Assembly: GCA_937990665.1 (NCBI GenBank)
Contig: CALKRF010000005.1
Coordinates: forward strand, 1 to 12,715
DNA length: 12,715 nt
Source of the DNA: an uncultured Atopobium sp.
Lineage (GTDB): Bacteria; Actinomycetota; Coriobacteriia; Coriobacteriales; Atopobiaceae
Direction: 5' to 3'
Shown here: one piece after another, positions 1 through 6,585 of the stretch
How positions within the stretch are numbered: the stretch's first letter is position 1
Layout of the letters: each line of letters begins with the position of its first letter
Made by a program: the position numbers and the translations under genes
The notes under the pieces: model-generated
What the model was told of the DNA's origin: nothing
What the model saw: the letters and a program-made list of their open reading frames with translations, nothing else
Databases searched by the model: none

Positions 1-54
1 ATCAGCCATTGAAACAGAGCGTTTATTTGAGCTAGAACTATGCGAGCGAGTCAC
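1..54 (-). CDS. Start of a divergent LacI/GalR-family transcriptional regulator (partial)
   Basis: Eighteen open codons run leftward off the window edge from a GTG at 54, preceded by a good ribosome binding site (GGAGG at 64-60 on the minus strand, 5-nt spacing). The visible protein is MTRSHSSSSNKRSVSMAD. A short polar tail followed by a 'VSMAD' segment is how many LacI-family repressors begin, just before the helix-turn-helix (typically VTMADIAKLAGVS). The helix-turn-helix itself lies outside the window, so the family call rests on this short stretch, the divergent position next to gal genes and the LacI-like operator at 76-90 directly upstream. If correct, this is the galactose regulator of the gal and mgl operons and is probably autoregulated. 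It could instead be an unrelated gene. Confidence 0.6.
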   Translation of the reverse strand, partial: MTRSHSSSSNKRSVSMAD

Positions 55-75
55 GTATTCCTCCGATTATCTGCT

Positions 76-90
76 TGTTTACGTACTCAT
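76..90 (-). promoter_or_regulatory. Operator-like site 1 (reverse orientation)
   Basis: Read on the minus strand this is ATGAGTACGTAAACA, matching 14 of 15 bases of the sites at 263-277 and 9532-9546. The centre is ACGT with partial dyad symmetry, as expected for LacI-family operators. It lies 12 bp upstream of the ribosome binding site of the divergent regulator and 13 bp upstream of a TTGACA box for galM, so it could serve autoregulation, gal repression or DNA looping with site 2, about 187 bp away. Confidence 0.6.
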
Positions 91-103
91 ACTAACAGGC
101 AGA

Positions 104-132
104 TTGACATAACGCGATAAAATTGCATATTT
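104..132 (+). promoter_or_regulatory. Candidate promoter of the galMKT operon
   Basis: A perfect TTGACA at 104-109 is followed after 16 bp by CATATT (126-131), or after 17 bp by ATATTT. The -35 is strong and the -10 is weak. Transcription from here would give a leader of roughly 180 nt that crosses operator-like site 2. No better -35/-10 pair was seen nearer to galM. The rest of the leader (133-262) holds no gene or strong hairpin that I can see. Confidence 0.4.
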
Positions 133-262
133 ATCAGCAAATTAAACGCTCACGGTAAAAAAAGAGCCGTTCGGCGAGAAGGACTTTTGACCTGCGCTCT
201 AACCGTTTGCCCCCGCAAAAATACCACTGACTGAAAACTTAATAATTTCCTGTTAGTTCGTT

Positions 263-277
263 ATGAGTACGTTAACA
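263..277 (+). promoter_or_regulatory. Operator-like site 2 upstream of galM
   Basis: ATGAGTACGTTAACA here is identical over 15 bp to the site upstream of mglB at 9532-9546. The central ACGT lies in an imperfect dyad (TGagtACGTtaaCA), which fits a LacI/GalR-family dimer. It lies 32 bp before the galM ribosome binding site. Sharing with the mgl control region indicates one regulator for both operons. Confidence 0.7.
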
Positions 278-320
278 TAGTAAGGGTAATGCACTATGAG
301 TGGTATCTCGGAGGTATCCG

Positions 321-1379
321 ATGATTGATGTTCGACCTTTTGATAGTTTTGTTAACTCCCCTGCTGCGCTTACCTATACTATTCGCGGCACTCATTCAGC
401 AGTTAAATTGAGTAATTTTGGTGCAACCATTCTTGGTATTTCTGTACCAGATATCTATGGCACGCAAGCAGATGTCGTTCTTGGCTATGGCTTGTTTGAC
501 TTGTATTTAGATAACCCAGCTTGTTTTGGCGCTTCCATTGGACCTTCTGCTAATCGAGCAGATAAAGCAGAAATTCCGCTTAATGGAGTTGTCTATCACC
601 TTCCTAAAAACAACGGTCCAGACAATCAAAATAACCTGCACACTGATCTTGTTGCTGGTATCCATAAGCGCATTTGGCAGGTAGAAATCGATGAAGCGCA
701 TAATACGGTAACCTTTAGCATTGACCTGGTAGATGGAGAATATGGACTGCCAGGAAACCGTCATATTACTGCGGCCTATACGCTTGTTGAAGAAGCCGCG
801 CAGTCAACGCTTAATCTTACGTATACCTGCACAACTGATGCTGCAACTTTTGTAAACATGACCAATCACGCGTACTTCAACCTCAATGGTCATGATTCTG
901 GTGATGTTCTAGGCCACCAGCTTACAATCCAGGCAGATTCGTATCTGCCTCTACGAGAAGACTCGGTTTCCGCAGGAACCATCGATGCTGTTGCAGGAAC
1001 TCCCTTTGATTTCCGCACACCTAAGACCATTGGCAAAGATCTTGACGCAGATAATGAGCAGCTCAAAATTGCTCGTGGTTATGATCACTGCTTTGCCATT
1101 AATAACTATGAAAATGGCCAGCTACGCCCCGCTCTTCTCGCCACATCAGAAAGCGGACGCTCACTAGAAATTCAAATTACCGCTCCTGGCGCCCATCTGT
1201 ATACCGGCAACTGGATTGATGAGGCTCGCGCAAAAGACGGCGCTATTTACAAGCCTCACGCTGGTTTTGCATTTGAGAGCGAGTTTTATCCAGATTGTGC
1301 TCACCATGCAGAGTGGCCTCAGCCTACCTGCACGCCTGAGCAGCCTTACAGCTCGCAAATTGTTTATCGATTCTTTTAA
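321..1379 (+). CDS. galM: Aldose 1-epimerase (galactose mutarotase)
   Basis: GalM interconverts the alpha and beta anomers of galactose so that GalK receives its alpha-D-galactose substrate; it acts in the cytoplasm. The 352-residue product has family length. Visible landmarks are GPSANR (74-79, equivalent to the usual GRxANR), NNLH with His107, the TNHAYFNL box with the catalytic His183, GYDHCF with Asp255 and FESEFYPD with the likely catalytic base Glu319. The start at ATG 321 is chosen over an in-frame GTG at 300 because GGAGG at 310-314 lies 6 nt before it, whereas the GTG has no ribosome binding site. It is the first gene of the galM-galK-galT operon, with 40 nt to galK, and two operator-like sites lie upstream. 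Family assignment is confident. Confidence 0.93.
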   Translation: MIDVRPFDSFVNSPAALTYTIRGTHSAVKLSNFGATILGISVPDIYGTQADVVLGYGLFDLYLDNPACFGASIGPSANRADKAEIPLNGVVYHLPKNNGPDNQNNLHTDLVAGIHKRIWQVEIDEAHNTVTFSIDLVDGEYGLPGNRHITAAYTLVEEAAQSTLNLTYTCTTDAATFVNMTNHAYFNLNGHDSGDVLGHQLTIQADSYLPLREDSVSAGTIDAVAGTPFDFRTPKTIGKDLDADNEQLKIARGYDHCFAINNYENGQLRPALLATSESGRSLEIQITAPGAHLYTGNWIDEARAKDGAIYKPHAGFAFESEFYPDCAHHAEWPQPTCTPEQPYSSQIVYRFF

Positions 1380-1419
1380 GGTACCTGTAGCTTCACAGCA
1401 CTAAAGGGAAAGGAACACC

Positions 1420-2631
1420 ATGGCTCACACGTTTGACGAGAAAACCACAGCTCAGCTCAATCGCGCAAAAGAGCACTTTGAGCAAATGTTTGGAAAAGCT
1501 GACCGCTATCTTGCGGTACACGCGCCTGGTCGCTCCGAGATTGCAGGAAACCACACAGATCACGAGGGCGGTCATGTCATCGCTGGTGCCCTGGATGTTG
1601 CTATTGATGCAATTTGCGCCCCTAACAGCCTGGGCGTTATTCGTGTAGCCAGCGTGGGATATGATCCTTTTGAGGTTGACTACACAAATCTAGAGCCCAC
1701 CGAAGCTGAGTATCTGAGCACTAAGGCTATTGTTCGCGGTATGGCAGCAAACCTGGTCAAACTTGGTTTTGAGCCATCCGGCTTTGACATGGCAGTAGTT
1801 AGCAATGTCCCTGGTGGTGGCGGACTTTCTTCCTCTGCTGCGTTTGAGGCTGCAGCCGGCCGTGCAATGGAAGCTCTCTGGGAAGGTGGCAGCGAGATTT
1901 CTGCTGTTAAACTTGCCCAAATGAGCCAGAACACAGAAAACGTTTACTTTGGCAAGCCGTGCGGCCTTATGGATCAGCTGGCTGTTTGCCTTGGCGGCCT
2001 TGCCTTCATGAACTTTGAAGATCCCGCAGAGCCCAAGGCAGAAAAGCTGGACCTCAACTTTGAGGATTACGGCTACGCTCTCTGCCTTGTTGATGTTGGC
2101 TGCGATCACGTTGCCTTCACCGACGAGTATGCCGCTGTACCTGTTGAGATGCAGAAAGTTGCCGCGGCTTTTGGCAAGACTCGCCTCTCTGAGGTTCCCG
2201 TTGAAGACTTCCAAGCTCGCGTCAATGAGCTGCGAGAAGATCTTGGAGACCGCGCTCTTCTCCGCGCTATTCACTACTGGTACGAGAATGACCTGGTAGA
2301 CAAGAGATGGGCAGATCTTCAAAACTCTGATATTGAGTCTTTTATTGCACTCACCAACGCTTCCGGCGCAAGTTCTGGCATGTACCTGCAGAACGTTTCT
2401 ACTTCTGGCTCGTATCAGCCGGCCATGCTTGCCCTTGGCTTAGCTGAGAGCATCTTGAAAGGTTCTGGCGCCGTTCGCATTCACGGCGGCGGTTTTGGCG
2501 GCTCTATCCAGTGCTTTGTCCCTCTCGCCCTTGTCGAGACCTTTATCGCACAAATGAACCAGTGGTTTGGCGAAGGCGCTTGCCGCCACTACGCTATCTC
2601 TGACCAGGGAGCTTGTGCACAATGGCTGTAG
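1420..2631 (+). CDS. galK: Galactokinase
   Basis: GalK phosphorylates alpha-D-galactose with ATP to galactose-1-phosphate, the first committed Leloir step. The 403-residue protein is a GHMP kinase. The galactose-binding signature is GRSEIAGNHTDHEGG (37-51), the ATP-loop motif VPGGGGLSSSAA lies at 130-141, the catalytic Asp is in GLMDQ (Asp185), and GHMP motif 3 is IHGGGFGGS (354-362). The signature differs from the E. coli form (GRVNLIGEHTDY) but resembles variants known in Clostridia and Coriobacteriia. An AAGG-type ribosome binding site precedes the ATG. The 3' end overlaps galT by 10 bp, implying translational coupling. Confidence 0.95.
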   Translation: MAHTFDEKTTAQLNRAKEHFEQMFGKADRYLAVHAPGRSEIAGNHTDHEGGHVIAGALDVAIDAICAPNSLGVIRVASVGYDPFEVDYTNLEPTEAEYLSTKAIVRGMAANLVKLGFEPSGFDMAVVSNVPGGGGLSSSAAFEAAAGRAMEALWEGGSEISAVKLAQMSQNTENVYFGKPCGLMDQLAVCLGGLAFMNFEDPAEPKAEKLDLNFEDYGYALCLVDVGCDHVAFTDEYAAVPVEMQKVAAAFGKTRLSEVPVEDFQARVNELREDLGDRALLRAIHYWYENDLVDKRWADLQNSDIESFIALTNASGASSGMYLQNVSTSGSYQPAMLALGLAESILKGSGAVRIHGGGFGGSIQCFVPLALVETFIAQMNQWFGEGACRHYAISDQGACAQWL

Positions 2632-4241
2632 CAGATAACGAAAGCGCACTGTGCATTCAGCAGCTTGTTGCGTATGCATGCGAGCGCGGACTTATTCAAA
2701 CTGAGGATCTGACCTGGTGTTATAACGCTCTGCTGGATATGCTCTCGTACGAGGGTCCAGCTCCCGTTAAGTCTTGGGAGAAGATTGACCTGACGGCGTT
2801 TAATCTTGATCAGACGCTGGCCGAGCTTGCTCGTCTAGCTGTTTCTCATGGACTTGTCGAGAACACCCAGAGTGGCGAGGACTCTTTTGCCATGCGTGTT
2901 ATGGGCCTTCTGCTGCCAAAGCCTTCCGAGGTCGCACGCCATTTCAACGAGTTGTACGCTTCTGAGGGACCTCGCGCTGCAACTGACTGGTTCTACACAC
3001 TCTGCTGTGATGCTGGCTACGTCAGAAGAAGCGCCATTGCCAGAAACATTACCTGGACTACGCCAACTACCTGGGGAGACCTTGAGATCACCATCAACCT
3101 CTCCAAGCCAGAAAAAGACCCTCGTGAGATTGCAGCAGCTAAAACAGCTCAAAACACTTCTGGCGAGAAGTACCCCGCATGCCAACTCTGCCTGGATAAC
3201 GAGGGCTACTCCGGACGCGGCGCTTCGTCTGGCGCGGGTGCTCATCCTGCTAGGCAAAACCTGCGCATCATCCCCATTGAACTCAATCAGCATCGTTGGG
3301 GATTCCAGTACAGTCCATACGCGTACTTCAATGAGCATTGCATTGCTATGAACTCGGATCACATTCCTATGCACATTGATCACGAGGCGCTCGTCAATCT
3401 CTTTGACTTTGTGGATAGATTCCCCCACTACTTTATTGGCTCTAATGCCGACCTGCCTATTGTGGGTGGATCGATCCTCTCGCACGATCACTACCAGGGC
3501 GGATGTTACGAGTTCCCTATGATGCGCGCGGAAGTTGCGGAAGAGTTTGAACTCAGGCAGTTCCCCGAGGTAGCGGGCGCGATCCTCAAGTGGCCGCTCT
3601 CTGTTCTCCGCCTCTCCTCCACCAGTCGAGAAGAAGCGCTCAAAGCAGCGGAATTTATCATCACTGCATGGCGCTCCTATACCGACGAGTCCGTCTCTGT
3701 TTATGCAGAAACTAACGGCGAGCCCCACAACACGGTTACCCCTGTTGTTCGCAAGCTGGAAGATGACATCTACGAGGTCTTTCTTGCATTGCGCTGCAAC
3801 ATTACCAGCGAAAAGCATCCGCTTGGCATCTTCCATCCTCATGCCGAGTATCACCACATCAAGAAAGAGAATATCGGCCTCATCGAGGTTATGGGCCTTG
3901 CTGTACTTCCTCCTCGCCTTGTGCCAGAACTCAACAAAGTTCAGTCAGTTATGGAGCAGTGCCTGGCAAATGACAAGAAAGCCAATGCCGTCTACGGTCA
4001 GCTGACCACGGACTCTACCACCATCTCCCACGCCGACTGGGCGCGCCAGATTTACGCTAAGTTGCTTGAACAGGGTGACGGATCCAGCAAGGGCAACGCT
4101 TCCCTCTCGTCCGAACAGCTCAAAAAGTATATCTATGACGAGGTTGGTATTGTCTTCTCGCACGTCCTTGAAGACGCCGGTGTATTCAAATGGGACGAAG
4201 AAGGACGAGCCGCGCAACATCGCTTCCTTGAGAGTCTGTAG
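2622..4241 (+). CDS. galT: UDP-glucose--hexose-1-phosphate uridylyltransferase, class II
   Basis: GalT transfers UMP from UDP-glucose to galactose-1-phosphate, giving UDP-galactose and glucose-1-phosphate through a uridylyl-histidine intermediate. The 539-residue length fits the long class II (Gram-positive type) rather than the ~350-residue E. coli class. Landmarks are ACQLC (186-190, a CxxC pair), ARQNLRIIPIELN, and the likely active-site segment GGSILSHDHYQGG (282-294), where class I enzymes have HPH. A His-rich stretch FHPHAEYHHIKKENIG follows near the C-terminal third. I chose ATG 2622, 10 nt after GGGAG (2607-2611) inside the galK end; a TTG at 2613 is also in frame but unlikely. A terminator lies 70 bp downstream. 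GalE, needed to recycle UDP-galactose, is not in this window. Confidence 0.93.
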   Translation: MAVADNESALCIQQLVAYACERGLIQTEDLTWCYNALLDMLSYEGPAPVKSWEKIDLTAFNLDQTLAELARLAVSHGLVENTQSGEDSFAMRVMGLLLPKPSEVARHFNELYASEGPRAATDWFYTLCCDAGYVRRSAIARNITWTTPTTWGDLEITINLSKPEKDPREIAAAKTAQNTSGEKYPACQLCLDNEGYSGRGASSGAGAHPARQNLRIIPIELNQHRWGFQYSPYAYFNEHCIAMNSDHIPMHIDHEALVNLFDFVDRFPHYFIGSNADLPIVGGSILSHDHYQGGCYEFPMMRAEVAEEFELRQFPEVAGAILKWPLSVLRLSSTSREEALKAAEFIITAWRSYTDESVSVYAETNGEPHNTVTPVVRKLEDDIYEVFLALRCNITSEKHPLGIFHPHAEYHHIKKENIGLIEVMGLAVLPPRLVPELNKVQSVMEQCLANDKKANAVYGQLTTDSTTISHADWARQIYAKLLEQGDGSSKGNASLSSEQLKKYIYDEVGIVFSHVLEDAGVFKWDEEGRAAQHRFLESL

Positions 4242-4310
4242 TTACTGCTATCCGAAGGTTCACACGCAGCTTACAACGAACCGCACGTCACAATCGCATA
4301 AATCACCCAG

Positions 4311-4345
4311 CAAGAGGGCCGAGAAGATCGGTCCTCTTGTTTTTT
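4311..4345 (+). terminator. Rho-independent terminator of galMKT
   Basis: A 12-bp stem, CAAGAGGGCCGA (4311-4322) with TCGGTCCTCTTG (4328-4339), contains one G-U pair, closes on a 5-nt loop and is followed by six T residues (4340-4345). It lies 70 bp after the galT stop. Confidence 0.9.
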
Positions 4346-4385
4346 ACCGCCAAACCAGCAGCCTGCGACAGTTAAAAAACGTATA

Positions 4386-4669
4386 AACACCGTAGAGACG
4401 GATATTCTGTTGGATGTGGAATCTGGTTAACTCTTCTAGCACACCTATGTCGGATAATCTGTCGGAAATAGCTCCGTTCAATGCTCTGACCACACCCATA
4501 ACTGATAATCTGCATGTATCGAGAAACCCAAGCACACCAAAGTCAAATAATCTGTCGATAGTTAACATATTTTCTGACATAGGTGTGTTATTTCTCTCAA
4601 AATCTGCAGAATATCAGCCTTAGGTGTGCTTTTCTCGCCAATTTTTGCAGATTATCTGTCATAGGTGTG
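4386..4669. repeat. Symmetric array of seven degenerate 23-bp repeats
   Basis: Each unit begins CACACC, has a variable 7-bp middle (often TATGtCa) and ends near GATAATCTGY. Together the middle and end approach the palindrome CAGATAATCTG. Plus-strand copies: 4386-4410 (25 bp, the most degenerate), 4440-4462, 4491-4513, 4533-4555. Minus-strand copies: 4565-4587, 4606-4628, 4647-4669. The second to seventh copies form three nested inverted pairs about a centre near 4555-4560. Several spacers also resemble each other (CTGCA, then GAGAAA, just before the next CACACC), so the real unit is about 41 bp. Steps between copies are 54, 51, 42, then 41 and 41 bp. The array lies between the two convergent terminators. 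It is not a CRISPR because the copies diverge and change orientation. Function is unknown; multiple protein-binding sites are one possibility. Two ORFs across it look spurious. Confidence 0.75.
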
Positions 4670-4686
4670 GTGCGAAAATCATAAAA

Positions 4687-4698
4687 GGACATATGTCC
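4687..4698. repeat. Perfect 12-bp palindrome
   Basis: GGACATATGTCC is its own reverse complement. It lies 18 bp beyond the last copy of the repeat array and about 85 bp from the mgl terminator. It could be a dimer-binding site, but no promoter is visible beside it. The sequence from 4699 to 4782 shows nothing else I can support. Confidence 0.4.
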
Positions 4699-4782
4699 GA
4701 AGAGATACCTTAGTTTACCAGCTGCTTTGTAATTTCCCCGTAAAGCCACTTTTCATTAACGTGCAGGCACCGTTTTTTTCCG

Positions 4783-4814
4783 AAAAAAGAGGCGTCTACG
4801 TAAGTAGACGCCTC
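4783..4814 (-). terminator. Rho-independent terminator of mglBAC
   Basis: A perfect 11-bp stem, GAGGCGTCTAC (4789-4799) with GTAGACGCCTC (4804-4814), closes on a GTAA loop. On the minus strand it is followed by six T residues (complement of 4783-4788). It lies 100 bp after the mglC stop. There is no T-tract on the plus-strand side, so it serves mainly the leftward operon. Confidence 0.9.
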
Positions 4815-4830
4815 GAAACTTGCACGTAGT

Positions 4831-4914
4831 AGCGCGCTTTTCCGCTCGGCGCGCGTTTCCGCACTTGCGGGCGTTGCGGTCCGCGGCGTGGAGCGCGCGG
4901 CGCGGAAGCGCCAG
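4831..4914. repeat. GC-rich, hairpin-prone patch after mglC
   Basis: By my count 64 of 84 bases are G or C, far above the surroundings. The segment GCGCGC(G)TTTCCGC occurs twice in near-identical form (4832-4845 and 4849-4862), with an inverted GCGGAAGCGC at 4902-4911, and smaller hairpins such as CCGC-actt-GCGG (4860-4871). It lies between the mglC stop and the terminator, so it is transcribed as the 3' untranslated region. It may be a REP-like element or an RNA-stabilising structure. Confidence 0.45.
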
Positions 4915-6570
4915 CTACTTCTTCTGGACGTACTTCAAGCAGTCAAGGGTGACGGCTGTCAGAATAATGACGCCCGAGAAGACAAACTGAAGGTTGGTGT
5001 CGATACCAAGAATGGTCAGTGCGTAAGTCAGTGCAGTGAAGATAAGAACACCCACGGTAACACCGGAGATCTTACCAATACCACCGGTGAACGAGACGCC
5101 ACCAACAACGCAGGCTGCAATTGCGTCCATGTCCCAACCCTGGCCGTAAGCTGCGGAACCAGAGCCGACCATACGCATGCACTCGAGCCATGAACCAAAT
5201 CCGTAGAGGATACCAGCCATAACAAAAGCGCCAACCATAACTCTAAAGACTGAAATACCAGAAACAGCTGCTGCCTCAGGGTTTCCACCTACTGCATAGA
5301 GGTTCTTACCAAAGGTGGTCTTGTTCCAGATGAACCAAACAATAGCGATAGCTGCGATTGCCCACAAAATAATTGATGGGAATTTACCAATTCGTGGAAT
5401 GACCATGTCTGGAATAGATGGCTCGATAGCACCAAACGAAACACCCTTTGTTGCATAGGTAACAATACCAAAGATAATCAGCATGTTAGCCATGGTCGAG
5501 ATGAATGGGTGCATCTTAAACTTAGCAGTAAAGAAGCCAGCAATACTGGTAAAGCAGGTGCAGAGAACAATACAGGTAACCAAAGCCATGATGATTCTGA
5601 CAGGAATTGGAATACCAGTGAGGTCAAACGTGATGCCAAAGACCTGACCAGTATTAATACCCTGGTGCATGATGATGGTTGAAGCGGTCATGCCCATACC
5701 AACCATACGACCAATGGAAAGATCAGTACCAGTAAGCAGAATCAATCCAGCTACACCAAGTGCCAGGAACATTCGAGGTGATGCCTGCTGAAGAATGTTG
5801 ATGACGTTGGAGTAGGTCAAAAGCTGAGTGCCCTTGACTGCTGGGGTAATGATACAAAGGGCAATAAATACCAGGAGAATAACAATGTACAGACCGTTCT
5901 GCAGCAGGAATGAACGGGTGTTAAAGGTGTACTTGTAGTTCTCCCACTTCTGAGCCTGAGACTCCAGTGGAGTGAACTTAGACATCCTGAGAAGGTCGAT
6001 GAGGTGATACTCATGACTGAACGCATTATGAGCGCGGTCTTTGATGCGCTGAAGATCCTTCTGATAGTTGACCTTAGCATCAAACTGACGGTTCTTATAG
6101 ACGTACTTCTCGTCCTTGATTTCCTGAGCATCAGAAGTCTTGCTGACAGCCTCTTCGTGCTCCTTCTTGAGGCGCTCAAGAGCAGCAGCGTAATTTTGCT
6201 TAGCCTGCTCCTTCTCTACGACACAGCTTGCCTTAACTGGATCAAGATACTCGCTCTTGTAGTGCTCCTTGAGATAAGCCTCGGCCTCTGCAATAAGCTT
6301 GGAGACCTGAGCGCTATTCTCGGACTCAACCTTCTTTGCAAGCTCCAGCTCAGCCTTGTAGCCCTCAATAAGCGTGTTGCGCTCTTCAGCAGAGATAGAC
6401 TTATCGCGCTTTGTTGACTCAATAGCGCTCAGTGTTGAAATTACTTTGTTGGTACCATTTGCGCGAAGCTCATCAATCTGAGCCTGAATGGAACCAATCT
6501 TCTGATCAATAGGCTTTAGCAGCTCTTTTTCCTGCTCGGCCGTCAGAACAGATCCACCTGTTTTTGGCAT
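4915..6570 (-). CDS. mglC: Galactose/methyl-galactoside ABC transporter permease with long N-terminal extension
   Basis: This is the membrane permease of the galactose importer. From about residue 225 it is a standard BPD_transp_2 (RbsC/MglC-type) permease with many hydrophobic segments, the conserved GLILLTGTDLSIGRMVGM segment (275-292) and the loop YAVGGNPEAAAVSG (425-438) that contacts the ATPase. E. coli MglC is 336 residues; this protein has 551. The extra ~215 N-terminal residues are charged, Lys/Glu-rich and coiled-coil-like, without a hydrophobic segment, so probably cytoplasmic. I chose ATG 6570 because the ribosome binding site GGAGAGG (6586-6580 on the minus strand) is 9 nt before it; it directly abuts an upstream in-frame ATG at 6579. 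It follows mglA by 15 nt. The permease call is confident; the role of the extension is unknown. Confidence 0.92.
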   Translation of the reverse strand: MPKTGGSVLTAEQEKELLKPIDQKIGSIQAQIDELRANGTNKVISTLSAIESTKRDKSISAEERNTLIEGYKAELELAKKVESENSAQVSKLIAEAEAYLKEHYKSEYLDPVKASCVVEKEQAKQNYAAALERLKKEHEEAVSKTSDAQEIKDEKYVYKNRQFDAKVNYQKDLQRIKDRAHNAFSHEYHLIDLLRMSKFTPLESQAQKWENYKYTFNTRSFLLQNGLYIVILLVFIALCIITPAVKGTQLLTYSNVINILQQASPRMFLALGVAGLILLTGTDLSIGRMVGMGMTASTIIMHQGINTGQVFGITFDLTGIPIPVRIIMALVTCIVLCTCFTSIAGFFTAKFKMHPFISTMANMLIIFGIVTYATKGVSFGAIEPSIPDMVIPRIGKFPSIILWAIAAIAIVWFIWNKTTFGKNLYAVGGNPEAAAVSGISVFRVMVGAFVMAGILYGFGSWLECMRMVGSGSAAYGQGWDMDAIAACVVGGVSFTGGIGKISGVTVGVLIFTALTYALTILGIDTNLQFVFSGVIILTAVTLDCLKYVQKK

Positions 6571-6585
6571 TTGTATCATCCTCTC

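Noticed and set aside
65..75. GATTATCTGC as another half of the array repeat in the gal control region
   Set aside because: It matches the GATAATCTG half when reversed but lacks the CACACC part; a chance match in AT-rich DNA is likely.
155..180. Possible minus-strand terminator (GCCGAACGGC followed by a T-tract)
   Set aside because: The stem is only 3-4 bp with a tiny loop and no gene ends there.
1690..2322. Long antisense ORFs within galK and galT (1690-2322 and 2835-3857, minus)
   Set aside because: They are shadows of strongly supported genes on the plus strand; no start signals and no recognisable motifs.
4425..4568. GTTAAC half-sites of the galactose operator inside the array
   Set aside because: Only 6-9 bases match and the central ACGT is missing, so these are not convincing operators.
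4344..4623. Two small ORFs crossing the repeat array (4414-4623 plus, 4344-4580 minus)
   Set aside because: Both are built from the repeats, lack a ribosome binding site, and the minus one runs into the galT terminator; their proteins resemble nothing.
4386..4669. CRISPR array
   Set aside because: Repeats are degenerate, change orientation halfway, spacers are unequal and partly similar to each other, and no cas genes are near.
4888..5193. Rightward 101-codon ORF
   Set aside because: It is antisense to the mglC 3' end, has no ribosome binding site and its protein shows no domain.
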